A stretch of DNA of 17,408 nucleotides from Flammeovirgaceae bacterium UBA2338 (GTDB lineage: Bacteria > Bacteroidota > Bacteroidia > Cytophagales > Cyclobacteriaceae), in the NCBI GenBank assembly GCA_002344795.1, contig DDUM01000015.1:1-17408 (forward strand). The letters are read 5' to 3'. Below, piece by piece: positions 1-6,832 of the stretch. The notes below the pieces were generated by a model. It searched no databases, was not told the DNA's origin, and saw only the letters and a list, made by a program, of their open reading frames with translations. Within the stretch, counting starts at the first letter, position 1. Each line of letters starts with the position of its first letter. A program made the translations under genes and the position numbers.

Positions 1-987
1 ATCGGGCTCAGTACCATACTGGCTGTATATGCTGGTGGAGTAGAAGTAATTAACGGAGCTTTGACATTTGGCAACATCGCTGAGTTTATCATATACGTGA
101 ACCTGCTTACCTGGCCTGTCGCCTCTCTGGGGTGGACGAGTAGTCTAATACAAAGGGCCGAAGCTTCACAAAAGAGAATCAACGAGTTTCTAAAAACCAA
201 AACGGACATTGTCTCAGAAGAAAACCTGGAACGCGAGATTCTAGGAAAAATAGAATTTAAAGACGTAAGCTTTGAATACCCGGACACTGGCATTGTTGCA
301 CTGAAGAATATTTCCTTCAGTATTAACCCCGGAGAATCTCTGGCCATTATTGGCACCACAGGATCGGGAAAAAGTACCATCGCCAATCTTATCGGCAGGC
401 TTTACGATGCTACAACGGGCGAAGTACTTATTGATGATATCTCCATAAAAAAATACAATTTAACTTCCATCCGGAGTCAAATGGGATTTGTGCCTCAGGA
501 TGTTTTTCTCTTTAGTGATACCATTTACAACAACATTGGGTTTGGGATTTCTGACTCAGATGAAGAGAAAATAAAGAAAGCTGCTATTGATGCGGACGTC
601 TACGATAACATCATGAGTTTCCCTTTGGGTTTTCAAACCAGGGTAGGAGAGAGAGGGATCACACTGTCAGGAGGACAAAAACAACGTGTGTCTATAGCAC
701 GTGCTATTGCCCGCGAACCTAAAATTTTAGTACTGGACGATTCTCTGTCTGCCGTTGACACGAAAACAGAGAACACCATTCTCAACAGCATGAAAAAAAT
801 CATGAAGGGTAGAACCAGTATAATTATTTCGCATCGTGTATCCTCTGCAAAATTGGCCAATAAAATTATCGTCCTTCACGATGCAGAGATCGTAGAAGTA
901 GGAACCCATGAAAGCTTATTTGCTAAGGGAGGAACCTATAGAGAGCTATACGAAAAACAGATGCACTCGAGTGAGGTGGAGAGTTAA
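1..987 (+). CDS. ABC exporter subunit, 3' part (degenerate-site half of a heterodimer, MdlA-like)
   Basis: The frame is open from base 1, so the gene starts outside the window; 328 residues are visible. They comprise the last transmembrane helices and the full nucleotide-binding domain of a type IV (LmrA/MsbA-like) exporter, which would move a substrate across the inner membrane using ATP. Visible motifs, numbered from the first visible codon: Walker A GTTGSGKST at 118-126, Q-loop in FVPQD, signature LSGGQ at 222-226, Walker B ending LVLDD, H-loop His278. The residue after the Walker-B Asp, normally the catalytic Glu, is Asp247 (LDDSLSAVD). This is typical of the non-hydrolysing half of heterodimeric exporters such as MdlA/TM287. 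The full-length ABC protein at 1767-3536 has the complementary variant signature. The 3' end overlaps the convergent barrel gene by 4 bases. The substrate cannot be told from the sequence. Confidence 0.93.
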   Translation: MGLSTILAVYAGGVEVINGALTFGNIAEFIIYVNLLTWPVASLGWTSSLIQRAEASQKRINEFLKTKTDIVSEENLEREILGKIEFKDVSFEYPDTGIVALKNISFSINPGESLAIIGTTGSGKSTIANLIGRLYDATTGEVLIDDISIKKYNLTSIRSQMGFVPQDVFLFSDTIYNNIGFGISDSDEEKIKKAAIDADVYDNIMSFPLGFQTRVGERGITLSGGQKQRVSIARAIAREPKILVLDDSLSAVDTKTENTILNSMKKIMKGRTSIIISHRVSSAKLANKIIVLHDAEIVEVGTHESLFAKGGTYRELYEKQMHSSEVES

Positions 988-1703
988 AACACGTAGCGAA
1001 GACCTACGCCTCCCTGAAAACGTTGGTAGCCGGGATCAAGCAAAGTATCTGTGAACCACTCTATCTCAATAAAGGCAGATATTGGCAATGTAAAATAGGA
1101 ATATTCAAATCCAATAACAGCCACCGGACCGTAGGTAAAACGATTTCTACTAAATTTATCAAAACGGCTGTCAACCTCAAGATTGTTTATGTCTACTTCA
1201 CGATAGGCGTAATCATATGTTAATTTAGAACTCCTCCATTGCCACCCTAAGCCAGCATAGAATTGCAATCCTTCCGATACTTTGTCCATGTTCCATTGGT
1301 AGAGGAACTTGGCTTGAATAAACCAATCTGTGTTTGCCTTGTGTGCCAAATAGGTTAGGGTTTGTCCTTCTGACAATGAGTCTGGCAAGTAGCCTTCATA
1401 TAATCCTCTATAGTATTTGTTGTATAATCCACTGGCTGCCTTTCCGGCATCTGCGGTAAAGGACCAGTTTTTATTAGGATAAAACTTATAGGTAAGAGCA
1501 AAAGGATCTCCCATCTTCACGCCAATTCCCTGATAGGGGTAGGCACTGGTCTCGAAAATGGGGCACATGATGCGCATTTTACTGCGCGAAACTGTTGGCA
1601 CCCTAAACTTGGCGCTTTTTACGCTTTTTCTGACCTGCGCGTGCGTGTACCCGGTGGCAAGCACCATGACAAATAGCACAATAAATGGCTTTTTTAAGGT
1701 CAT
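984..1703 (-). CDS. Putative outer-membrane beta-barrel protein
   Basis: No named family is recognised. I choose the ATG at 1703 (239 aa) because it opens directly with a signal peptide (MTLKKPFIVLFVMVLATGYT, then HA before Gln); the ATG at 1763 in the same frame would place 20 unusual residues before it. The mature part has many alternating aromatic/hydrophobic strands (for example GLQFYAGLGWQWRSS, FTYGPVAVIGFEYSYF) and ends in GVGLRYVF, the C-terminal aromatic expected of a BAM-assembled outer-membrane barrel. It lies 63 bases downstream of the ABC exporter gene on the same strand, and its stop codon overlaps the end of the convergent ABC gene. This location suggests, but does not show, a link with the exporter. 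Function unknown. Confidence 0.75.
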   Translation of the reverse strand: MTLKKPFIVLFVMVLATGYTHAQVRKSVKSAKFRVPTVSRSKMRIMCPIFETSAYPYQGIGVKMGDPFALTYKFYPNKNWSFTADAGKAASGLYNKYYRGLYEGYLPDSLSEGQTLTYLAHKANTDWFIQAKFLYQWNMDKVSEGLQFYAGLGWQWRSSKLTYDYAYREVDINNLEVDSRFDKFSRNRFTYGPVAVIGFEYSYFTLPISAFIEIEWFTDTLLDPGYQRFQGGVGLRYVF

Positions 1704-1708
1704 TAAGG

Positions 1709-1716
1709 CAAATATA
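1709..1716 (-). promoter_or_regulatory. Possible Bacteroidota -7 box upstream of the barrel gene
   Basis: The minus strand reads TATATTTG here, a full match to the TAnnTTTG -7 consensus. It lies only five bases before the ATG at 1703, so a transcript from it would be nearly leaderless or would start within the coding region. No convincing -33 TTG is seen at the expected distance. The barrel gene may equally be read from the upstream ABC/truA/thiolase cluster. Weak call. Confidence 0.25.
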
Positions 1717-1766
1717 GCTTTTTTGAGATTACCGCTGAGTGAACTGTAAATTTTGAAGGCCAAACG

Positions 1767-3536
1767 CTAAACTACCTCTTTGTATTGCATCCTGTGAAGT
1801 TGAGCATAGTAACCATCCTGGCTCAATAGTGTTTCATGGCTTCCTACTTCCTTAATCTCGCCTTTGTCTAACACAATGATGGTATGCGCTTTCTGAATGG
1901 TTGAGAGCCTGTGGGCGATAACAATTGAGGTTCTGTTACTCATCATCTTTTCAATGGCTACCTGTATCATCTCTTCCGTTTCATGGTCTACAGAGCTTGT
2001 CGCTTCATCCAGAACAAGAATTTTCGGATCATACACCATAGCCCTGATAAACGACAACAACTGCCTTTGCCCTACTGAAAGAGTTGCTCCTCGCTCCATC
2101 ACATTGTAATCCAGTCCACCGGGCAAACGTTCTATGAATTTTCTAGCCCCTACCAGATCCGCTGTTTGCATGATCCTTTCATCTGTAACTTCGGGGGCAC
2201 CTAATGAAATATTGTACCTAATGGTATCACTAAAAAGAAAAACATCCTGCAACACCACACCGATACCTTTGCGCAAAGACGACAATTCTATCTCAGTAAT
2301 GTCATGGTCATCTACTTTGATGCTGCCTCTATTAATATCATAAAAGCGATTAAGCAAGTTGATGATGGAAGATTTTCCTGCCCCTGTTGCGCCCACCAGT
2401 GCTACCGTTTCTCCAGGATTGATTTTGAGGTTAATGTCTTTTAATACGTACTCAGCTTCATTATAAGCAAACCAGACGTGCTCAAACTCCACCTTGCCTT
2501 TAATCTCTGAAAGGGCTTTTGTGCCATCGTTAACCAAATGCTCATTGCTGTCCAGCAAGTCCATTATTCTTGAAGAACTAACAATTCCCATTTGCAACGT
2601 ATTGTAGCGATCCGCAATCATTCGAATGGGCCTGAAGAACATTTGGATGTACATAATGAAAGCGGTAAGCGTACCAATAGTAACGCCTGTTTCTCCGCCA
2701 ATAACACTTCTTGCACCATACCATACCAGCAAACCCACACCCATGGCAGCAATGATTTCCGCTACCGGAAAATAGACAGAATAATACAATACTGATTTCA
2801 GGTGAGCTGCCTTGTGCTCTTTATTAATGTCTTTGAATTTTTCAAACTCTCGTTTCTCACTTCCAAAAATCTGTACGATGTTGATTCCCGTTAAATGCTC
2901 CTGCACAAAAGAGTTCAGGTTGGCAACCGCATTGCGCACATCGTTAAAAGTGACCTTGATCTTCTCTTTAAAAATATAGGTAGATAAAAGCATCAGCGGT
3001 ATGGTTGATAAACTCACCAGTGCCAATCTCCAATCCGTGTAAAACATGAATGCCAGGATGAAAACAATTTGCAACAGATCCCCCGCCAGCGCAGCAAGCC
3101 CTTCGCTAAACACATCGGCCAATGCTTCTACATCAGAAATGGTTCGTGTTACCAACCTTCCAATGGGTGTGCGATCAAAAAACTTTAGTCGGAATCCAAC
3201 GAGGTGTTTATATAACTTTATTCTGATATCCCGAATCACATACTGACCAATCTTCCCGGACAAATAGGTGTGTACATATTGAAATACAGACTGAACAATA
3301 AGCAAGGCAAAGATGAGCACCATGATCTTAACCATGCCAAAGTAGTCTCCATTGGCAACGTCATTATCAAGTGTGTATTGAATCAATAAAGGCCTGATGG
3401 GAGTAAGAACTCCCAACACCACCGTTAATACTATCAGAAAATAAAATCTGCCGCGATAAGGTTTTACAAACTGAAGTATTCGCTTTAAAACATTAAAGTC
3501 GATGATATTGCCACTACTGATCTTTTCTTTCTCCAC
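1767..3536 (-). CDS. ABC exporter, full-length (catalytic half of a heterodimer, MdlB-like)
   Basis: This 589-residue half-exporter has a complete transmembrane domain (about residues 20-310, six helices) followed by a nucleotide-binding domain. Motifs: Walker A GATGAGKSS at 382-390, Q-loop VVLQD, signature LSVGQ at 486-490 instead of LSGGQ, Walker B ILVLDE with catalytic Glu511, H-loop His542. The altered signature, together with the Asp-for-Glu change in the ABC protein at 1-987, fits an asymmetric heterodimer with one active and one degenerate ATP site; this pairing is inferred. The start is GTG at 3536, two bases after the truA stop, so translation is probably coupled; the next in-frame Met is at residue 68, too late for the first helix. 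Possible roles are multidrug or lipid export; the substrate is unknown. Confidence 0.95.
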   Translation of the reverse strand: MEKEKISSGNIIDFNVLKRILQFVKPYRGRFYFLIVLTVVLGVLTPIRPLLIQYTLDNDVANGDYFGMVKIMVLIFALLIVQSVFQYVHTYLSGKIGQYVIRDIRIKLYKHLVGFRLKFFDRTPIGRLVTRTISDVEALADVFSEGLAALAGDLLQIVFILAFMFYTDWRLALVSLSTIPLMLLSTYIFKEKIKVTFNDVRNAVANLNSFVQEHLTGINIVQIFGSEKREFEKFKDINKEHKAAHLKSVLYYSVYFPVAEIIAAMGVGLLVWYGARSVIGGETGVTIGTLTAFIMYIQMFFRPIRMIADRYNTLQMGIVSSSRIMDLLDSNEHLVNDGTKALSEIKGKVEFEHVWFAYNEAEYVLKDINLKINPGETVALVGATGAGKSSIINLLNRFYDINRGSIKVDDHDITEIELSSLRKGIGVVLQDVFLFSDTIRYNISLGAPEVTDERIMQTADLVGARKFIERLPGGLDYNVMERGATLSVGQRQLLSFIRAMVYDPKILVLDEATSSVDHETEEMIQVAIEKMMSNRTSIVIAHRLSTIQKAHTIIVLDKGEIKEVGSHETLLSQDGYYAQLHRMQYKEVV

Positions 3537-3538
3537 TA

Positions 3539-4288
3539 CTAGTCTAAAAAAATTCTTTTTGGATATTTAACATTGAAAAGGTACAGTCCGCCCGGAGGCA
3601 CATTCATTCCTGCTTTTTTTCTGTCTTTGCTATCAATAATATGCTGGAACTCCCTAACTGAAGTTTTGCCGCTCCCTACGTCCAGCAAGCTTCCTACGAT
3701 TGCTCTCACCATTCCTCTCAGGAATCTGTTGGCCACAATGGTAAAAACCAACAAATCTCCCTTTTGATTCCAGCGGGCAGTTTTCAGGTCGCAAATAAAA
3801 TGATTTACATCCGTTTTTACCTTACTAAAACACTGAAAGTCATGTTCTCCGACTAATAACGCAGCAGCCTCATTCATGGTTTGAATATTTAATTCTTTGA
3901 AGAAATGATAGGCATAGTCTTGATAAAAGGGATTCTTTACCTGAGTAATCTTGTATTCATAAGCACGCTCTACAGCACTATACCGTGCATGCGCATCTGC
4001 TCTTACCATTCGGATGGCATTGATTGAAATTGCTTTTGGCAAAAAGGAGTTGAGCTTTTGAATGGTAGTGGGGTAGTTCAGTTGCTGATCAAAGTCTGCA
4101 TGGAAAAACTGTTTTATGCAATGAACGCCTGTATCGGTTCTTCCACTTGCTACGATCTCAATATCTCTTCTAAACAATTTTTTAAAAACCTCTTCAACAA
4201 CCTGCTGTACGCCAACTGCATTTTTTTGAGATTGCCAACCATGATAGTTGGTGCCATTGTAACTGATTTCGAAGAAGTAGCGCATCAT
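3539..4288 (-). CDS. truA: tRNA pseudouridine(38-40) synthase TruA
   Basis: TruA converts uridines 38-40 in the tRNA anticodon stem-loop to pseudouridine in the cytoplasm. The N-terminus MMRYFFEISYNGTNYHGWQ matches the start of the family, and SGRTDTGVHC holds the catalytic aspartate (residue 52 from the start chosen). The length of about 249 aa is normal. The frame is open further upstream to an ATG at 4429, but that extension overlaps the thiolase coding region and has no family resemblance, so I place the start at the paired ATGs 4288/4285, eight bases after the thiolase stop. A GAGG sequence lies a short way upstream of the ATG. It is the second gene of the minus-strand cluster thiolase-truA-ABC exporter, with a gap of two bases to the exporter. 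Confidence 0.95.
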   Translation of the reverse strand: MMRYFFEISYNGTNYHGWQSQKNAVGVQQVVEEVFKKLFRRDIEIVASGRTDTGVHCIKQFFHADFDQQLNYPTTIQKLNSFLPKAISINAIRMVRADAHARYSAVERAYEYKITQVKNPFYQDYAYHFFKELNIQTMNEAAALLVGEHDFQCFSKVKTDVNHFICDLKTARWNQKGDLLVFTIVANRFLRGMVRAIVGSLLDVGSGKTSVREFQHIIDSKDRKKAGMNVPPGGLYLFNVKYPKRIFLD

Positions 4289-4296
4289 CCTGACCT

Positions 4297-5499
4297 CTAC
4301 ATCCTCACATTCTCGTAAATCACTGCTGCCCCTTGTCCCACACCAATGCACATAGTAGCCAGTCCATACTTTACTTTTCTCTTTTGCATTTCGTGAATCA
4401 ACGTAGCACTGATACGAACGCCACTGCATCCTAACGGATGACCAATGGCAATGGCGCCACCATTTACGTTTACGATCTCCGGGTCAAAGCCCAACTCACG
4501 GGTACATACAATAGACTGCGAGGCAAAAGCTTCATTCAATTCTACCAGTCCAATATCTTTTGCAGAAAGACCAGCCCTCTTCATTGCCTTTTGAGAGGCT
4601 GAAATAGGGCCAACACCCATGATGGCTGGATCGACCCCTGCCACTCCCATTGATACTACCCTCACAAGGGGTTTTAAGCTAAGTTGTTTTACCAACGTTT
4701 CATTGACAAGCAAAGCAGCTGCCGCCCCATCATTAATACCAGACGAATTTCCCGCAGTCACAGACCCTCCTTCCTTAAAGGCTGGTTTTAGCGCTGCCAA
4801 CTTTTCAAGAGAAGTTTCACGTGGATATTCATCTTCGCTGAACTCAATCGGATCACCTTTTTTTTGAGGGATTTGAACGGGTATAATTTCTTCGTTGAAT
4901 TTTCCTGCCTGTGCTGCTTTAAAGTATCGCTGCTGAGACTGAAGTCCAAAAGCATCCTGTTCTTCTCTGGTGACTTTCCATCTTTCGGCTACATTTTCTG
5001 CCGTTTCTCCCATGCTATAAGGATGGTACAACCTGGAAAGCCTGGAATTAACAAACCTCCACCCGATGGTAGTGTCAAATATTTCTGCTTTCCTGGAATA
5101 GGCATCTGCAGACTTTGGCATTACAAAAGGAGCCCGGCTCATGCTCTCCACACCTCCTGCTATGTACACTTCACCATCCCCGTGGGCGATTGCTCGTGAA
5201 GCATCCATGATCGCCTGCAAACCAGAAGCGCAAAGTCTGTTGACCGTATTACCCGCCACCTCAACCGGAAGACCAGCCAATAGCAGTGCCATGCGCGCCA
5301 CATTTCTATTGTCTTCACCCGCCTGATTGGCAGCTCCAAAAATTACATCCTCCACCAGTTTTTGGTCCACCTGAGGATTCCTTTCCATCAGTTTTTTTAT
5401 CACATGAGCGGCCATATCATCCGGTCTCACGGAAGCCAACGCACCCCCAAATTTCCCAACAGGCGTACGCAGTATATCCACAATATATGTACTGTTCAT
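4297..5499 (-). CDS. Thiolase (acetyl-CoA acyltransferase, 3-oxoadipyl-CoA thiolase-like)
   Basis: The 400-residue protein is a complete degradative-type thiolase that cleaves 3-oxoacyl-CoA with CoA to acetyl-CoA and a shortened acyl-CoA. Catalytic residues are visible: nucleophile Cys90 in NRLCASG, His354 in AIGHPLG, second Cys384 in ATMCIGVGQG, plus NEAF at 322-325. The stretches AGEDNRNVARMALLLAGLP and TTIGWRF are like those of PcaF/PaaJ (3-oxoadipyl-CoA thiolase, aromatic-acid degradation). No other aromatic or beta-oxidation gene is nearby, so a general FadA-like role in fatty-acid oxidation is equally possible and I give no symbol. The ATG at 5499 gives the usual N-terminus. It is the first gene of the minus-strand cluster that continues into truA. 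Confidence 0.93.
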   Translation of the reverse strand: MNSTYIVDILRTPVGKFGGALASVRPDDMAAHVIKKLMERNPQVDQKLVEDVIFGAANQAGEDNRNVARMALLLAGLPVEVAGNTVNRLCASGLQAIMDASRAIAHGDGEVYIAGGVESMSRAPFVMPKSADAYSRKAEIFDTTIGWRFVNSRLSRLYHPYSMGETAENVAERWKVTREEQDAFGLQSQQRYFKAAQAGKFNEEIIPVQIPQKKGDPIEFSEDEYPRETSLEKLAALKPAFKEGGSVTAGNSSGINDGAAAALLVNETLVKQLSLKPLVRVVSMGVAGVDPAIMGVGPISASQKAMKRAGLSAKDIGLVELNEAFASQSIVCTRELGFDPEIVNVNGGAIAIGHPLGCSGVRISATLIHEMQKRKVKYGLATMCIGVGQGAAVIYENVRM

Positions 5500-5649
5500 T
5501 TTGAATTGGAGTTGGAATTAGGCCAAAAAGCCTCAAATTCATTACTTTTGCTGCAAGTTAAACCCAGATTACATATTAGGATAGATTCTGCTTTGATTTA
5601 TTGACCATTCTGACCGAAGCATCATTGAAGCGTTTATTCTAATAATAAG

Positions 5650-5663
5650 TAATCAGGTGATTA
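5650..5663. promoter_or_regulatory. Short dyad-symmetric element (possible operator)
   Basis: TAATCA-gg-TGATTA is a perfect 6+6 palindrome with a two-base centre, in the 227-base divergent region between the thiolase and the DUF4293 gene. The size fits a binding site for a dimeric regulator. It lies 11 bases from a second, longer inverted repeat. No regulator gene is adjacent. Confidence 0.3.
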
Positions 5664-5674
5664 TTCATTCGTCA

Positions 5675-5705
5675 AATTATACAATAGAATTTGTATTGTA
5701 TAATT
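5675..5705. repeat. Perfect 11-bp inverted repeat upstream of the DUF4293 gene
   Basis: The arms AATTATACAAT (5675-5685) and ATTGTATAATT (5695-5705) are exact reverse complements around a nine-base centre. The repeat ends 21 bases before the chosen ATG at 5727, where a promoter or 5' leader would lie. It could be an operator overlapping the promoter or a hairpin in the mRNA leader; no T-tract suggests a terminator. The remainder of 5500-5726 holds no gene that I can support and no clear TAnnTTTG box. Confidence 0.5.
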
Positions 5706-5726
5706 GCGGTTAAATCAAACCCCTCT

Positions 5727-6191
5727 ATGTGGCAAAGGAAACAAACTGTATTTCTGGTTATTGTTGGCGCATGTATGCTGATCAGTATTTTCTTTCCTGT
5801 ATGGCATTCCAATAGTGATGGCGTACAGAAAGTATTATTCCCATTGCATTACTCCGTTACGGAAGGTGATGTAAAAACGACCATCTATTTTCCTTTTAGC
5901 CTTAGCGCCATTTTTGCCATTGCGGCAGCAACAGTTGCCTTCTTTGAAATTGGCAAATTTCAAAACAGAATGCTGCAAATAAAATTAGGAGCGCTTAACT
6001 CCTTCTTTATGGCAGGAAGTATCGGGTCTGCAGTTTATTTTGCTACCGACCTAATTAAAACCCATCAGGAAGCAGGAGAATACGGGTTTGCCATGTTTTT
6101 GCCAGTGATCGCTATGGTGAGTAATATGGTGGCCAACCGTTTTATCAGAAAAGATGAAAAGTTAGTGAAGGATTCCGATAGGCTTCGCTAA
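5727..6191 (+). CDS. DUF4293 family integral membrane protein
   Basis: The 154-residue protein has four predicted membrane helices (about 7-25, 54-73, 87-106, 119-139). It has the family's N-terminal MWQRKQTVFL (usually M-I-Q-R-x-Q-T) and the basic C-terminal ANRFIRKDEKLVKDSDRLR, which is highly characteristic of DUF4293, a Bacteroidota family of unknown function. The frame is open 12 codons further upstream from a TTG, but those residues do not resemble the family and would fall in the inverted repeat, so ATG 5727 is preferred. It is followed after 72 bases by tpx on the same strand. In the inner membrane; no role can be inferred. Confidence 0.9.
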   Translation: MWQRKQTVFLVIVGACMLISIFFPVWHSNSDGVQKVLFPLHYSVTEGDVKTTIYFPFSLSAIFAIAAATVAFFEIGKFQNRMLQIKLGALNSFFMAGSIGSAVYFATDLIKTHQEAGEYGFAMFLPVIAMVSNMVANRFIRKDEKLVKDSDRLR

Positions 6192-6263
6192 ACTTTATGC
6201 ACAGTAAATTGTTATTACTATAACTATACTAATGAATGTTGAATCTAATAAACTAATTAACGC

Positions 6264-6761
6264 ATGGCTCAAACTAAACTAGGAGAAAACACAGTAAACA
6301 CAATGGGCGAACTGCCAGCAATTGGCTCTACTGCCCCCAATTTCACCTTGGTGGATAACGCATTAAAAGACGTAAGCCTTGCGGATTTCAAAGGCAAAAA
6401 AGTTGTTCTTAATATCTTCCCAAGCATTGACACTGGTGTTTGCGCCACTTCAGTAAGAGAATTTAATAAGAGAGCTACTGCACTTGACAATACTGTAGTT
6501 ATATCTATATCAAAAGATTTACCATTTGCATTAAAACGTTTTTGTGGAGCTGAGGGAATTGATAAAGTGGTTACGCTTTCCGATTTTAGAAATTCAGGTT
6601 TCTCCAAAGCCTACGGCATGGAAATGACAGATGGTGGAATGAAAGGATTCTTCGCCAGATCCATTGTTGTGATTGACGATCAGGGAAAAGTAAAACACAC
6701 AGAAGTAGTCCCTGCTGTTGGGCAAGAGCCCAATTATGATGCGGCATTGAGCGCACTTTAA
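6264..6761 (+). CDS. tpx: Thiol peroxidase Tpx (atypical 2-Cys peroxiredoxin)
   Basis: Tpx reduces hydrogen and organic peroxides with electrons from thioredoxin. The 165-aa length is standard. The peroxidatic Cys60 lies in the family motif PSIDTGVCATSVREFN, and the resolving Cys94 in KRFCGAEG, matching the C61/C95 spacing of the E. coli enzyme. The N-terminal GSTAPNFTLVD and the C-terminal VPAVGQEPNYDAAL are also typical. There is no signal peptide, so it is cytoplasmic. It stands as a probable single-gene unit: a strong hairpin follows its stop. The 72-base region upstream (6192-6263) is AT-rich, with no promoter match that I would call. Confidence 0.97.
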   Translation: MAQTKLGENTVNTMGELPAIGSTAPNFTLVDNALKDVSLADFKGKKVVLNIFPSIDTGVCATSVREFNKRATALDNTVVISISKDLPFALKRFCGAEGIDKVVTLSDFRNSGFSKAYGMEMTDGGMKGFFARSIVVIDDQGKVKHTEVVPAVGQEPNYDAALSAL

Positions 6762-6789
6762 AAAACCGATTTACCCTAGGATAATATTT

Positions 6790-6822
6790 ATGAAAATGGC
6801 CATCTTTGATGGTCATTTTCAT
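6790..6822 (+). terminator. Hairpin terminator after tpx
   Basis: The arms 6790-6804 and 6808-6822 pair over 15 positions, with a single G-U pair, around a TTT loop (core GAAAATGGCCATC / GATGGTCATTTTC). It begins 28 bases after the tpx stop and is followed by a modest T-containing stretch rather than a long U-tract. It ends only 10 bases before the next ATG (6833), so it might also act on that gene's leader. Confidence 0.65.
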
Positions 6823-6832
6823 TTAATAAGTT

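Noticed and set aside
633..909. Minus-strand open frames opposite the first ABC protein
   Set aside because: Antisense shadows of the conserved nucleotide-binding domain; the sense strand holds all the expected motifs.
4289..4429. 47-codon N-terminal extension of truA to an ATG at 4429
   Set aside because: It lies within the thiolase coding region in another frame, has no TruA similarity, and the family N-terminus (MMRYFFEISYNG) begins exactly at 4288.
5520..5533. Small hairpin AGGC-caaaaa-GCCT upstream of the thiolase
   Set aside because: A four-base stem is expected by chance.
4864..5604. Several overlapping plus-strand open frames opposite the thiolase gene
   Set aside because: Shadows of a well-conserved gene: low-complexity translations with no family features and no start signals.
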